A stretch of DNA of 64,000 nt, taken from Numida meleagris (taxonomy: Eukaryota; Chordata; Aves; Galliformes; Numididae). The position numbers were made by a program, and so were the translations under genes. Below, in pieces: positions 1 through 12,300 of this stretch; the stretch's first letter is position 1; every line of letters begins with the position of its first letter. The stretch is taken from assembly GCF_002078875.1 (NCBI RefSeq), contig NC_034411.1, forward strand, positions 54,964,486 through 55,028,485. The letters are read 5' to 3'. Under the pieces are notes generated by a model. It was not told the origin of the DNA. It made no database searches and saw nothing but the letters and a program-made list of their open reading frames with translations.

Positions 1-1005
1 TGCACTACTTAGAGTTGAGGATGTTGCTCAGTGAAGGTTACTGTTTAAGCTCTGGCGTTTCACCAGAGTAGCTTAAGAACAAACTTCATGCAGATTTAGC
101 CAAGAAGACAGACACTTTCTACTAATACCTCACAGCTTCCAGTTGGAGGCAAACGCAAGAGGTTTCTCTGAATTATTTGCCTTTTAAAAAGGAAAAATCG
201 TTTACAATTTGAAGAAACTGCAGCAGATCACAAAAGCACAGAAGTTCCTAAGGCAGAACAGTTGAAATTTAGGCATTTGAATGCACAATCATCAAAACCC
301 CTGCCTAAGTTCATAATTTTTTTTGACAGCAACTTTTCCTCTCTACTTAAAGATGCACTTCTGGGGATACTTATCATAGCTAAGTGCTGTCTGTTTCAAA
401 GAGTGTGCTGACAAATGCACTTCAACCTGGCATGACCTCAGATCTTCCTGGAAGGAGAGGAGTTTTCTAGGTCCAAACATGGAAAGGAAGGGGGAGCCAG
501 TTTAGAAGATGGAAGTGGCGACAAAGGATGAAATATTGAAAGTAAATTTTTAGAGCTTGCTCACAAACCAGCTGTGACTTTAGCTAAAGGTCTTACTGGA
601 CTAGATGGAATCACCTCCAGAAAAGCTCTGCCTATCTCATCTCATACTTCAGACACTTTCCAGTTCTCAAGTGACATTCCCTTGCGTGCCCAGACAGCCC
701 ACTGTGGGCCCGGTGACTGGGGAGGTAGAAGGCATCTGTCTGCCACACACTGAACCACTGCTCTTATTTAGTAGGCACTTAGTGTATCAGATACCATTGT
801 TCACAGTTTAAAAGCAATGTTCTTATCATGTCTTTCACTGTTTCTACAGAAATACAGTTATTCCGTTTCTGAACAGAGCGAAACTCAACTAAGAAGGGGA
901 TCACATTATGACACTTGGACAGAGGTGAGTAGATACATGAGTCTATGAAAAAAAGTGACAAGACATTTTTTGTATTACATATCCTACTTGCTATCTGAAG
1001 TGCTG

Positions 1006-1040
1006 TGTCTCAGTTTATATAACTGTCTCAGTTTATATAA
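1006..1040. repeat. Short tandem duplication, 17-bp unit x2
   Basis: The 17-base unit running from TGTCTCAG to TATATAA occurs at 1006-1022 and again at 1024-1040, separated by one base. The copies are identical, which suggests a recent slippage or duplication event. No function is implied. Confidence 0.85.
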
Positions 1041-1762
1041 GTCTAGAAAAAACTGTGTGAAGAGGATCAATTCTTATTGCTAGCATATCGAAATGAGTTC
1101 AAATATTTTTCTGCTATAAGTATGTACTCTGGGACGATTCAGATGCAAAGTTATTACTTAAGGTAAAGAGGAGGCAGAAGTAGTCATTAGAACTATGAGC
1201 AGTACAGACTTACTAACAAGTAATTAGTGACTTAAGCTGCCACATTTGGGGAACTGGTACAAGGAAGAGTGGGGCAGACAGACATATAATTTAGAGGGAA
1301 ACAAACAAGAGGTCACTAGACTATAAAAACCCTGAATGATCACTTATTAATCATGGAAAGAACTGTTGCACAATACATGGGCACTCAGTACCTATAAGCC
1401 ACACAACATCTGTGAAAAGCATTTTGTGAAACATTACTGTAGGTTAATGATGAATGCTGCTATTTCAAAGTATTCAGCAGCTGATTCTGTTGGCCAATTC
1501 AACACCTATATTCTCTGGAAAGATGCTGTGAAACTAAAGTGTTATTGCTAAATATTCTTTTACTTGCATTTCTCATACTGTATGTGTGTTACTTGGTAAA
1601 GCGTGTGAGAAAATGTGTGCATGGCAGATGCTCCCCAAAATAAATATGTACTGTACTTTTGTTTGCTGCTAACAACATCTTGGAAGTTTGGAGATATGCC
1701 CATAAACATAAGGGACTTATGTTGTTGGGATAAGCCACAAAGACTTTGCAAGCTGCTACCAC

Positions 1763-1783
1763 TTTTTTTTTTTTTTTTTTTTT
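1763..1783. repeat. Poly(T) run, T21
   Basis: An uninterrupted run of 21 T. It creates poly-Phe and poly-Lys stretches in translated frames, which should not be read as coding. No transposon body is recognisable next to it, so I see no evidence that it is a retrotransposon tail. Confidence 0.9.
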
Positions 1784-2430
1784 GCAGTCATAGTTAACCA
1801 TTTCATTTTCATTGTAATATTTTCTCATTCTTACCACGACAGTTGACCTGATTTATTGGTCAAGAGAAATGAACACAAATAAGTAACAGTTAAGGGGAAG
1901 CTGCTGAGTTCTAAGCAAGTTGCATTTGGTCACCAGTGAAGTTTTACCAAAAACCAAGACCTAGCTATGATCAGTGCTTCCAGCTTGACAGTTATTAATC
2001 ACTGAAGCTGGAAAAATATTTCTCATTTGGAGGAAACTTTTTTTGTACTCTTTCATCCACTTCTAAGCGTCAAAGCCTAGCAATGGAATAGTAGTTACAT
2101 GGCCTAATTGTGTTAATGGCTTTTAGAAAAACTCTAGTCCTGTGGCAACTGGCACCACAATTTGTTTATTGGAACATAAAGTTCTCAGAAATCCCACAGT
2201 GATGTCATCTCATCAGACTCATGCTGATGAAGTTCCTTCCCATGGCTTTTTGTGATGCTTTCAAAAACAGTGAAAGAGGTGTTTATCTCAAGGACACATT
2301 GCATCTTTGAACAGTAAATTTTTCTACTTATTTAGTAAAAGAGCTTTTCCTTCCCCAAAGGGGAAGTCTCAATTGCACAGGTGTTCATATAGTTCTCCTA
2401 TAAAGAAATCATCCAGGTGAAATGATCATT

Positions 2431-2876
2431 GCAGTGTGCACTTGCAGCCCAGTAGGCCAACTATGTTCTGGTCTGCATTAAAAGAGGAGTGGCCAGCAGG
2501 GAGAGGGAGGTGATTGTCCCCCTCTACTTGGCTCTTTTGAGGCCCCATCTGGAGTACTGCATCCAAGCCTGGGGCCCCCAGCACAAGAAAGACGTGGAGC
2601 TCTTGGAACGAGTTCAGAGGAGGGCCACCAAGATGATCAGAGGGCTGGAGCACCTCTCCTATGAGGAAAGGTTGAGGGAACTGGGCTTGTTTAGCTTGGA
2701 GAAGAGAAGGCTCCCGGGAGACCTCATTGTGGTCTTCCAATACTTGAAGGGAGCATATAAACAGGAGGGGGAACAATTGTTTACAAGGGTGGATAGCGAT
2801 AGGACAAGGGGGAATGGTTTTAAACTGAGACAAGGTAGATTTAAGTTAGATATTAGGAGGAAGTTTTTCCCGTAGA
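2431..2876 (+). mobile_element. CR1 LINE fragment, 5'- and 3'-truncated
   Basis: The segment matches the 3' part of CR1 ORF2 as I know it from birds: a start resembling GCAGCCCAGTAGGCC, then motifs for GGCCAGCAGG, TGGAGTACTG, GAGGGCCACCAAGATGATCAG and CTTGAAGGGAGC. The match stops abruptly at about 2876 inside the last part of ORF2. The 3' UTR and the usual GATTCTATGA terminus are absent. CR1 copies normally keep their 3' end because reverse transcription starts there, so a secondary deletion or rearrangement is likely. Boundaries are approximate to about 10 bases. Confidence 0.93.
2456..2875 (+). pseudogene. CR1 ORF2 C-terminal remnant (reverse-transcriptase polyprotein)
   Basis: An open frame of about 139 codons covers the region downstream of the CR1 reverse-transcriptase core. 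Recognisable blocks in order are [73 protein letters not shown] and LDIRRKFF. The frame is bounded upstream by a TAG at 2453-2455, where the family normally has a Lys codon (AAG). It ends in TAG at about 2873-2875, just where homology to CR1 stops. The catalytic RT and the endonuclease domain are missing, so no activity is possible. The frame is unusually free of stops for a fossil, which points to a fairly young copy. Confidence 0.9.
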
Positions 2877-5002
2877 TCTTTGAAGTGCTGACTTTAAACC
2901 TCTCTCTAAAATGTAAGCAAAATAGCTGTGAAATCTTTGACAAAATATTTCATACAACTTCTATAATATCTTCTATAAATGACCTAAGTTCTCTAGGGTT
3001 ACCGGTAATCCCATTAAACGACACAATTTGGTACGGGTTCCAGCTTGCAGACAGATGATACAGATTTCAATTTTAGTTTGAATTTTTGTTTCTTTTATAA
3101 AAGCTGAAAAAGATGAAGTATACAAAAATTTTTGCTAAAAAAAATGTCAGAAACTATGTAATGCCATTAAAGCCCGTTTAATAAAATTCCATGATGGAGT
3201 GGCATTAAGGTAACCTTAAACCTTGTTATTTTTAAAGGAAATGTCATTGCTTTCAGGCTTGTCAAGTTTGGCATCGACATCAACTTTGAATCTTTGCCTT
3301 TACAACTTAAATGTCTCTTAACATTGTTAAGAAATCATCTCATGACACACAGGGCAGTTTAAAATTACAGTAGCAGTATGCATGTCAAAAATACATGTAG
3401 AAATATAGATGTCTATTTTGCTTCAGGACTCAGTTGATGGCGATGTTAATTGGAGCTGTGGTACTGCAACTATTTATATATGATCAGAACATATAAGAGC
3501 ACATAACACAAATATCCTCAGTCGTATTTAATGATATGCAAACACCACGTATTTCAGATGAAGATATTCTATAGATCAAAAAAGACATTGATATTTGATT
3601 CATCATCAGGGGCTTCAATTTTCTGATTGTTCACTCCAACAGTATTTAGAGGAAATGTGTACCATATTGGATCAACCAAGGAGACAATATACATGATACG
3701 ATTAAAACGGTGACAAGGCTTTGGATCTAAGTTTACCAGTTGCAAATCTTGAGACTTTTTTTTTTTCCCTCCAGACTGTTATGTATTATTGCTGTTGCCT
3801 AGACTATTTTGCAGGCAGCTCTTTATGATGGGAAATACAATCTCTATCTACATACTTTAATGTGCTGAATATTTTTTCTTCTACACATGAATTTATGGCT
3901 GCTGCCACATATCTTTTACTTACAGATGGGAAAAAAAAAAAAAAAAGATGAAGACATGGGACCTCAATCCAGATCCTCTTTTTATTTTTTCCCCCTGTCT
4001 GGACCAAAGATCATGTGAACTTCAAGATACAAAAGTCAAAATGAAAGTTAGCAAAAAAGATAAAGGAATAATGAAGGAGATTATTTTTATTAAATCGCCC
4101 CTGGATTTCTGAGAACATGTTAGATCAGATTTTAGTTCACTATTGATTTTGTGGAATTTGAATTAAGAGCAATAGTGAAATCACAATTATTAAGGAAGAA
4201 TTTTTCCTTGAAAGACAGACTGTCCAAAGAAGGCATGACTTCAGTGAATCACAAGAATCACTCCTGTCCTCCAAAGTGCATCTCAGCGAGGTGTACGTTA
4301 TCATCATCTAAAATAAATGGATCTCCACAGCTGCGATAGTGTCATCACTGATCTCCAAACTAGGTTTTACACTGCAGTATGAGGCCCATGACACCACTCC
4401 AGAACTCTCCAAAGTATGTCTGAGCTGTATACTTCTCGGCCTTGTTTATATCTTGTAAGAAAATTTGCTCTCTGGCTACACCACCTTTACATAATGACTA
4501 CTCAGATTATTAGTCAAAGTTATATGGTAAACATTTAATTTACTTTATCACTGTGAAGGTAATGCACTTGTGATGTCTTTAAATAAGCCACACAAGACAA
4601 AACATCATGCACTGTACATCTGATATTTGTGTTCTATTTCTAGCAGTGCCTCCAGATTCCTTCTTTCAAGATCTGTCCCACTTGGGGAGAATCAGAGATT
4701 TCCTTACCATCTGACTAAGTTGTGAGTGTGATGCTTTGTAGAAGAAAGCATCAGGATGTTGCAGAGAATGTGGCTGTGGTGATTCTCACAGCATACCTAA
4801 TCTACCACCACACTTCTTTAAAATAGCAGTACCGATACTGACTTGTGGTCCTACAATTAAGATTCATTTTCCACATTGTCCCTAATTGAAGCTCTTTTTG
4901 AGGCATTGAAATCTGGGAACGGGATTTAAAGAAAATTCTCTTAACTCAATTAAGAAGTACAGTGATACCTAACAACTTGATTTTCAGAAGAACATCTCCC
5001 TA
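2877..5002. other. No gene recognised; unique AT-rich DNA
   Basis: No exon, RNA gene or transposon is supported. There is an A16 run at 3931-3946 and a small 8-bp-stem inverted repeat at 4730-4752 (GATGCTTT / AAAGCATC). ORFs are 60-70 codons and unconvincing. Confidence 0.65.
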
Positions 5003-5618
5003 GGTGGCCAAGAAGGCCAATGGCATCCTGGTTTGCATCAGAAACAGCACTGCCAGCAGGAGCAGGGAAGCAATCATCCCTCTGTACTCAGCACAGGAGA
5101 GGCCACACCCTGAGTACTACGTTCAGTTTTGGGCCCCTCACTACAGGAAAGACATTGAGGCCTTGGAGCATGTTCAGAGAAGTGCAGTGAAGCTGGTGAG
5201 GAGTCTGGAGCACAAGTCTTATGAGTCTTATTACTTAAGAGGAACAGCTGAAGGAATTGGGATTGCTTAGTCTGGAGAAGAGAAGGCTTGGGGTTGACCT
5301 TATTGCTCTCTACAACAACCTGAAGGGAGGTTGTGGTGAGCTCTTCTGCCACGTAACTTGCAATAGGACTAGAGGGAATGGCCTCAAATTGAGCCAGGAT
5401 AGATTCAGGTTGGATATTAGGAAATACTTCTTCTCTGAAAGTGTTAAGGCGCTGGAGTGGGCTGCCCAGGGAGGTGGTGGAGTCACCATCCCTGGAGGTG
5501 TTCAAGAAATGTTTAGGTGTTGTACTAAGGGACATGGTTTAGTGGGAAATATTGGTGACAGGTGGGCAGTTGGACAGGATGATCTTAGAGGTCTTTTCCA
5601 ACCTTGGTGATTCTATGA
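5003..5618 (+). mobile_element. CR1 LINE, 5'-truncated, intact 3' end
   Basis: This is a well preserved CR1 3' segment. It starts at GTGGCCAAGAAGGCCAATGG and runs through the C-terminal part of ORF2. It then covers the 3' block with GTTGTACTAAGGGACATGG and AGTGGGAAATATTGG, and ends in TTTCCAACCTTGGTGATTCTATGA. The last bases match the single 3'-terminal repeat unit typical of CR1. The sequence resembles CR1 subfamilies that I associate with Galliformes, which is from memory and should be confirmed with a repeat library. A 16-base insertion near 5222-5238 breaks the reading frame. Confidence 0.96.
5004..5610 (+). pseudogene. CR1 ORF2 C-terminal remnant, frameshifted
   Basis: Two overlapping frames together encode the CR1 ORF2 C-terminus: 5004-5270 (blocks [37 protein letters not shown]) and 5257-5610 (blocks [53 protein letters not shown]). 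The switch lies at an insertion of about 16 bases that duplicates part of the local sequence (TCTTATGAG followed by TCTTATT). The RT catalytic core and endonuclease are absent through 5' truncation. The copy is non-functional. Confidence 0.9.
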
Positions 5619-6908
5619 ATATTCAGTATGTAAACATACTAAGATCCACCTGGCATTACTGCACTGATTCACTGTTCAATATTGTGCCTTAACAGAAACA
5701 ACTTGCATCACGTACATACTTATGAATAGATGTATTCAGATCCATATTTTAAGTTTTCTTAACAGATAAGTCTCCAAAGTTTCTAGAGTCCAACATAGTA
5801 TAAAACATAGGGCAAACTTTTAAGGTGGATATTATGTATATCAATATCTAGTAATCCTTTTACTTGTTAAAGTTTCATTTATCATGAAAGATTAAATAAT
5901 TCTTCTCTTCGCACTTTCTCCTCCTGACTTTTAAAATTCTTCAGCATATGACATTATGAATATCTTCAATACCTAAATTATGATAGAGGAGAAACATGAT
6001 CTAGAGTATTAAGTTTTTACCCCAGAATGCGGGCAAAAGAATTTTGCCAAAAAGCTGTTTCCAGTAGCCTTACAAAAAACACATTTTCTAGTCTTGTCCT
6101 ACAAGTACCGCTCCCACATACAGTTGACATTCACATTTTCTAATTCTAGTGTTTTCTTGTTGCCAGAAAAACACTTTTTGTTTGTTATAAATTGACCAGT
6201 GTTGCTTTTTTCTAGCTCTAAGTAGTTTCTATAGTAAGCATTTGCAGAGGACTTTTTCCAACATATTCACTCACCAACCAAACATACTGCAGCTTGGACA
6301 TACCCCATCTAGTTTCAAATAGAATTAATCATAGCATATGACATCCAATTTTTTTTTTAATTTTTTTTTTAAACACTATGGACCTTGAAATGGAATATTT
6401 TCTCCTTGTAACAGCAGAAACAAGACAGAGGATGGTGTTTCCACAGTAAAAAGAATATGTGGCAGGGACACACAAACCTGATGAGTATATAGTACTTTCA
6501 TTCTACATAAGGGAAAGGGCTGTTCACTGGCAAGTGCAGCCTTAATTGAAAAATTAAGCATTTATACAAAATCTTTTATACTGATTAAATCAAAGCTTGT
6601 AAAGTTTCAATTCAAGAAAGAGTGGAAAAATGATACAGCTGAGAGCTACTCAGGCCTATAAACAAAGAAAACTAATTTTATGGTCTCGTTTACATGCCAC
6701 ATTCATATGCGTATTTGTCAACAACTCTATTAAACACAGACACTCTTTTTTATACATACACAACATCTCATTGTGTTTTGAATATAACAATATATTGCAA
6801 ATCTGCAAAGTAATACAAAACATGTACAGACTTCTAAAAAATAGAGTTAAAATACAAAAAAACTGTTGTTTTTTGTTTAAATATGTAAATAATTGTGATT
6901 ACTGTAAA
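5619..6908. other. No gene recognised; unique AT-rich DNA
   Basis: No transposon or exon was recognised between two CR1 copies. There is a T-rich run near 6351-6370. ORFs reach about 60 codons, rising to about 108 codons for one that extends into the next CR1. None has recognisable motifs. Confidence 0.65.
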
Positions 6909-7030
6909 ACACAGAATCATATAGTCATCGGGGTTGGAAGGGACATCTGGAGATGAACTAGTCCATTTCCCTGCTAAAGCAGGTTCCCTATGGTAGGTTA
7001 GGAAAACATCCAGGCCTCCAGCATTATTTT
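6909..7030 (-). mobile_element. CR1 LINE 3'-end fragment
   Basis: The plus strand reads CACAGAATCATATAGTCATC, then GGTTGGAAGGGACATCTGGA, GCTAAAGCAGGTTCCCTA and AAAACATCCAGG. This is the reverse complement of a CR1 3' end. The 3' terminus is at the low coordinate. The 5' boundary near 7030 is uncertain because similarity fades. Only the 3' UTR is present and there is no coding capacity. Confidence 0.92.
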
Positions 7031-9179
7031 GATATCCTAGAAATTTTATCAGAAAGCACCACACTACAGTTTGGTAGTTAAATGACTATTAGAAACTAGT
7101 ATGAGTCTCAATTCTGGATCTTCAACTGCCTGGTTCTTCTCCAGTGGCACAAGATGTTACGCTTTGTTTCAACACTGTACAAGTGTGCTGAATTGTTAAA
7201 AATCCAAATGATTAAACATGTAACATTTCAAAGTTAAGTTGTAAGAATAAAAAAGTAAACTGTGTTAATAGCCTAACAACCAGAGCTCGTCAAACTATTA
7301 AAATCCTTCCATCCATTTCCCCAAGCAAATTATGAATGAAGACAATTTAAATACGTTAAAATTATTTCAATATCTTCAGTGAAACAGAACTTGAAATAGC
7401 TCATTTTCTGAGAGAAAAATAATTTCATATCAAAATATGTTTTGTGTTTTTGGATCTATCACCTGTCTTCTTTAGCTGCTAGATTTAAGTATTTTCTCAA
7501 TAAAAATAGAAATAGAAGGACTTTAAGCAGTGTCACTGGTATTTCCTTCAGAAATAGAAACAGAGGCAAGGAATTTTTTCCTAGTTTCTTCTAGGCAGAA
7601 CAATGCACAAGACAAGTATTTCATTCATTTTTCTTGTTTTAATTACACTTTGCTTCTTTCTCCTGTCTTTTTCAGATTAAAACAGGAAAAGGAGAGAGAA
7701 GAGAAAAAAATGAAGTCTTCAAAATGTAAAAACACCAGTTCAGGAAGTATTTTTTCAAAAAGAAGAAGATATTTTTTTCTAAAATAAATATTAGGCAAAA
7801 AGCATCAAAATTACAATTTATGAGACAATTTTGAAAGAAATATTGAAAATGTCAGCTATTCTTCATAGCATCCCTTACAGCTGTCTTTTTTCTCATTGGG
7901 AAAAAAAAAGGTACCACTGTTTTATTTAGCTAGTTCCTTCATTTTAAGCCTGGTGATAAAAGAGTTAATCCAGTTTTGGAAGGCATGCCCATAGGATGTA
8001 CTGGAGGGCACTGACCTACTCAGAATCACTGCAAGCAGCTGCAGCTCCATGGAGTTCCAAGGAATTGCAAGCACTTATGCCAGATCTAAATATATCTGCA
8101 TCAGAGGAGTATTAGTTAAATAATCAGGCTTCAGACAAAGGTGCAAGTTGGCCACGGTGTCTGTATTACTTGATTACACCACTCCTCTGAGCTTTATCTG
8201 AAAACAGTCCCAGCCTGTGGCAGAAAATAATTTTCAGTTTCCTGATGAAAAGAAGTATGGTCTAAGAAAACAGACTCTTTCAGTAAAGGTTTTCACCAAA
8301 AGGAAACATTGAGCAGTTGTACTGCATGAAAGTCATGTTTCTATTGAAAATTCCTTCAAGAACTTCTGCATTAAGTAAACTATTTATCTACAGAAATAAT
8401 CAACGTGAACATTTAGTGACTATCTACAGCGCATCCTGCGAACTAGCTGATGATCACTGAGGTTATCTAGACAACTTCTAGACTGAACAGTACACTATTG
8501 AGTGGATGGGCCACAGCTGGGATCCTTTGCCTTTTCCTACTTCTGTCCATCTTCACATAGACTACACAAGAAATGACAAAAGAAGGACAGTTTTAAAGAG
8601 TTTGCCTTTTGGTAAAATCCAAAAATGGAAAATTATTGAGATAGCTCCACGTATGTTAAGTGTCAATCCAAACAAATATGTAAATAGTCACATGATATTA
8701 TCATATTCTTTTGGTCTGCCTCTCTAAAGAAAAAAATGAATTGAAAAAGGCCTTACGAAAGGAAAGTAACTGTTGTTCCTGACATGCTCCCACAGATGGT
8801 AGGCTTAGCTATTCCTTAGAACACAACTGTATCAGGGCTGCTCTGGACAGAGCATCACTACAAACTTCCTAGGACAGACATGGTTGGGTGTCCCTGCAGT
8901 TTGTAGTTCTTCTGCAGTGCAGTTCAACCCTGCCTGCCCCTGCTTCTGAAGGTACCAAGGTATCTGAATCAGATTCTGTTCAAAATTAAAAAGAATAAAA
9001 CCAAGTGGGATCACATTAGAAATCTTTCTGCTTTGGAATCCTTTCTTAGCAATGACCAGCAGCTGATAAAATGGTCACCCATGTAACGAAATGTCTTATT
9101 TCTGAAATTCAGTAGTACTGGGATTTACTAAGCATGTTTCAGTTGGGACATCTTGTTTAGCAGCATTTAATATGATCTA
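7031..9179. other. No gene recognised; unique AT-rich DNA
   Basis: No exon, RNA gene or repeat is supported. The segment around 7880-8240 is slightly richer in GC. ORFs of 60-85 codons (for example 7530-7787 and 8506-8727) have compositionally biased, unfamiliar sequences and no flanking splice logic that I can defend. Confidence 0.65.
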
Positions 9180-9385
9180 TTCAAATTTACTTTTAACCTT
9201 TTTTGAACTCATTTGTACTTTTGGCCTCCTCAATGTGCTGCGGAAATGAATTTCATAATTTAATTACACGTTGTGTGAAAGACTACTTCCCTTTTCTTTA
9301 GCATTCTTATTTTGTGTTCCTTAATTCCTGTATTGTGAAAAATGGTGAATTTCCATACCTAATGAAACTTCTAGATCTCTGCTGA
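9180..9385 (-). mobile_element. Ancient CR1-type LINE fragment (amniote-wide type)
   Basis: The plus strand contains TTTTGGCCTCCTCAATG, a diverged GGAAATGAATTTCATAATTT, TTAATTACACGTTGTGTGAA, GACTACTTCCCTTTTCTTT and TTCCTGTATTGTGAAAAATG in the order found in an old CR1-like element. I know that element from bird, turtle and crocodile genomes, read in reverse complement. It is clearly more diverged than the other CR1 copies here. Edges are approximate, and the assignment rests on remembered consensus sequence. Confidence 0.7.
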
Positions 9386-12300
9386 TTCCTTCTTCTCTCT
9401 TATCTCCCCTTTTCTCCCACTGCTTTTTCCAAACCGGAATCAAAATCTGTTCATACACTCATGGTCAACAATCCCCACTACAAGCAAAGAGATTAAAATG
9501 ATGAACTGTATGCCTGACTGTGTCACGGCAATAAGTAATGCAGATAAAATACACGTATTATTTAATTTTTTTCTATGAGATATAAAAATGCTAATGCACA
9601 TTCATCACTTCTCTCTACAAATGAGGGCGTGAAGGTGGAGTGCACTTTAGTCCTCAAAAACGACTTCACCGTTACTTTTACACTGCAGTAAACAGGGGAA
9701 GCCAAGAGTAGTATTTCCTTCCCTTTCTTTATCATGTTACCAAAATCTAATATAAGGAGGACAGTCTCTTAAAAAAAAAGTCAAATTTCATCCTCTGTTG
9801 CACTTTAATAATATTTTTCAATGTGCATGAAGCTACAAACTCCTACTCTATTCCTAATTTGGTGTCTGAGGGAAGGAGAGTCTCTTCCCTTTTAATCTAG
9901 GGAAGTAAGTCTTCCTGTTAAATCACAGCTTTAGCTTTGACTGTTAGGAATTACCACAGCATTTCATTTATGTAAGCCTGAAATGATCTTCTGTAAGCAA
10001 TGTTAGCCTCTGGATTTACATGACATTTCCGGCATCAGCTACACAAGTGCACCATAAAAATGGTTTATTTAGAGAACTTTCACCCCCCATGTCAACACAC
10101 TGCTGCAACAGAATGGAAGGCAGACAAAATATGGCCTATTTGTGAGCCTCTTGAGAGAAGTGCATTAATCACCAAGCCCAATATGAAAAGGTGCAACCAA
10201 CTTTCTAAGTTCATTCCCAGCTCCAGTCTATGTTTCATTTGTATTACTGATGTTTCTGAAACATGTTCTCAGAAAAGAGGGTGAAATTGTCAACAAGTAC
10301 AAATCTCGAAGCCATTTCTTTTTGGTTGCACAAAAACTGATCTGAGTAATTATCAGCTGTCTCTGTCATCAACTTAAAAGGAACTAACACGAAAGTACAC
10401 TTGGATGTGGAAACTAAATATTTTCCTGGAACAAATCCTAGCACTACTCAGGGTTGAGAGACAGGCTGCCATAAGCCAGTCTTTAAGAACTTTCAGCTGT
10501 GATACTAGAAATGGTAAAACCTGCAAAAGTAGCAGACAGTGAATAAATGCCCCACATTCTGCTTCAAACATACAACATTGTTCATGTATTTTGCAGTGTA
10601 ATAAGACAATGTCATCTCACTGATGCAGAGTACAGAATGTAGAATGCAGAAAAGGATGAGAAAGAAGAAAATACTGAGGATAGTGTTATAACAGAAAAGA
10701 ACCAACGCAGGCGCAAGACGATATGCTGATTATAACAAAGAAGAGAAGTCTGGTATTTGACACAGAAAATGGGAAGCAAGAATGAGCACAAATTTGAGAC
10801 TGCTACAGAGTCGTCATAAATTCTAAATGAATTTAGAGTGAAAAGAAGCAAGAGAAAACCTAGTGGTTAGTAGAGAATTGGAATTAAGAGAAGAACTCCC
10901 AGCATTTCTCAGAAAATTTGACTGGCTGAAACCTAAATCACATTGTATTTCCTTAAGAATCTGTAAAATAAAACTGAAGGCCAGGATTTTCAAGGGTTGT
11001 AGTCTAGTTAAAATCCATTAGCTAATAATCATAGGTCACATAATGTGTGACCATTTTTGCTTGACTAATTTAAAATTTTTCTTCTCTTTATGAAAAAGTT
11101 AGCAGATACATACAGTTACTTCCTTTATCCTGTTAGCTGTTTTGTGATTTTTAATCTCTCTTTTTAATCTAGTCCAACTGGACTTATTCTTCTGTGATCA
11201 TTTTCCTCCTTATCAAACAAAAACTAAATGAACATCAGCATTTTGTTTTCACTGTATACCCAAAACCTAGTAAGCAACATCCCTAAATGTCCCAAACAGA
11301 TAATTAGTTGTGTTAAATAAATTAAATTGAAGATTGATCCACAATTCTATGTATTTGACAAAAAGTAAGTTTTCCCATCAGAAAACAAAAGATCCTTGAA
11401 ATCTCTTGAATTTAATTTCTGTCAGAACTCCACATCTGAAGCAATCTGCATGAGAAATATTTGTCTCATTGTATACTGAATCTCTGGATAATTCAGCTAT
11501 TTCATTTTAGCAAGTTGCCTGTTGGGAAGCAAGAGTCTTGGAGACTCTTACAAAGCTATAAAGAAACAGAAGCAGGTCTCAAGCAACAACGCCATAAAGC
11601 TGGTCAATATTCAAGACAGAATTTAGAAGTTTAAAACAGAATCCAAATAAAAATCAGAACAGATTGGGATGCCAGGACAGAGCACACATCAACCACAAAA
11701 TCCTCTGCCATAGTCATTGCTGGGGCAATTCATTAACTATTTAAACTGGCCTTAGAGTGTAGCCTTGAGGTGACAAAATATCAGTCACAGGGATCAGATC
11801 AACATATCAAGAAAGGCAGTTATAAATATTTGGTCTTTCACAGATGGCAAAAGATTACTTTCAAACCACTTCAGTAAGCAAGGACTCAATATCCCTGATT
11901 TGTGGACATATTAGCAACAAATACACTGCCTGAGTCAGAAAATGTTAGCTTCATCTTATGAGCTGATTCTCTCCTTCATATTCTGCACCAACATTACTTC
12001 AATCTCAATGAGCCATGCTTCAGCCAGCAAGTTTTCATGAGGACCTTAAGCACTAGGCTAAACAGTCAAGATATAAATTGGATAAGATGATGAAATAGAA
12101 ATACAGTGCTGAATATTGCTCACGCATCACATTTTAGACTACATTTTCAAACAGACCACTTCATGAACTCAGTACATGCTGAACAGAAGTATGACAAGGT
12201 GGACATTAAATAACTTTACATATTAATGCTCCTCACAGAGAAATTATCATATGAATCTAAAGGTATTTTGGCAAGAAGAAACTCCTCCAATATAGAAAGT

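Larger units (their letters stand above)
1..2430. other. No gene recognised; unique AT-rich DNA
   Basis: No exon, RNA gene or clear transposon is visible here. All open frames are short (about 80 codons or fewer) and unlike any family I know. Two small features stand out. An 18-bp-period tandem duplication lies at 1006-1040, where the 17-base unit beginning TGTCTCAG occurs twice. A T21 run lies at 1763-1783. Confidence 0.7.
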
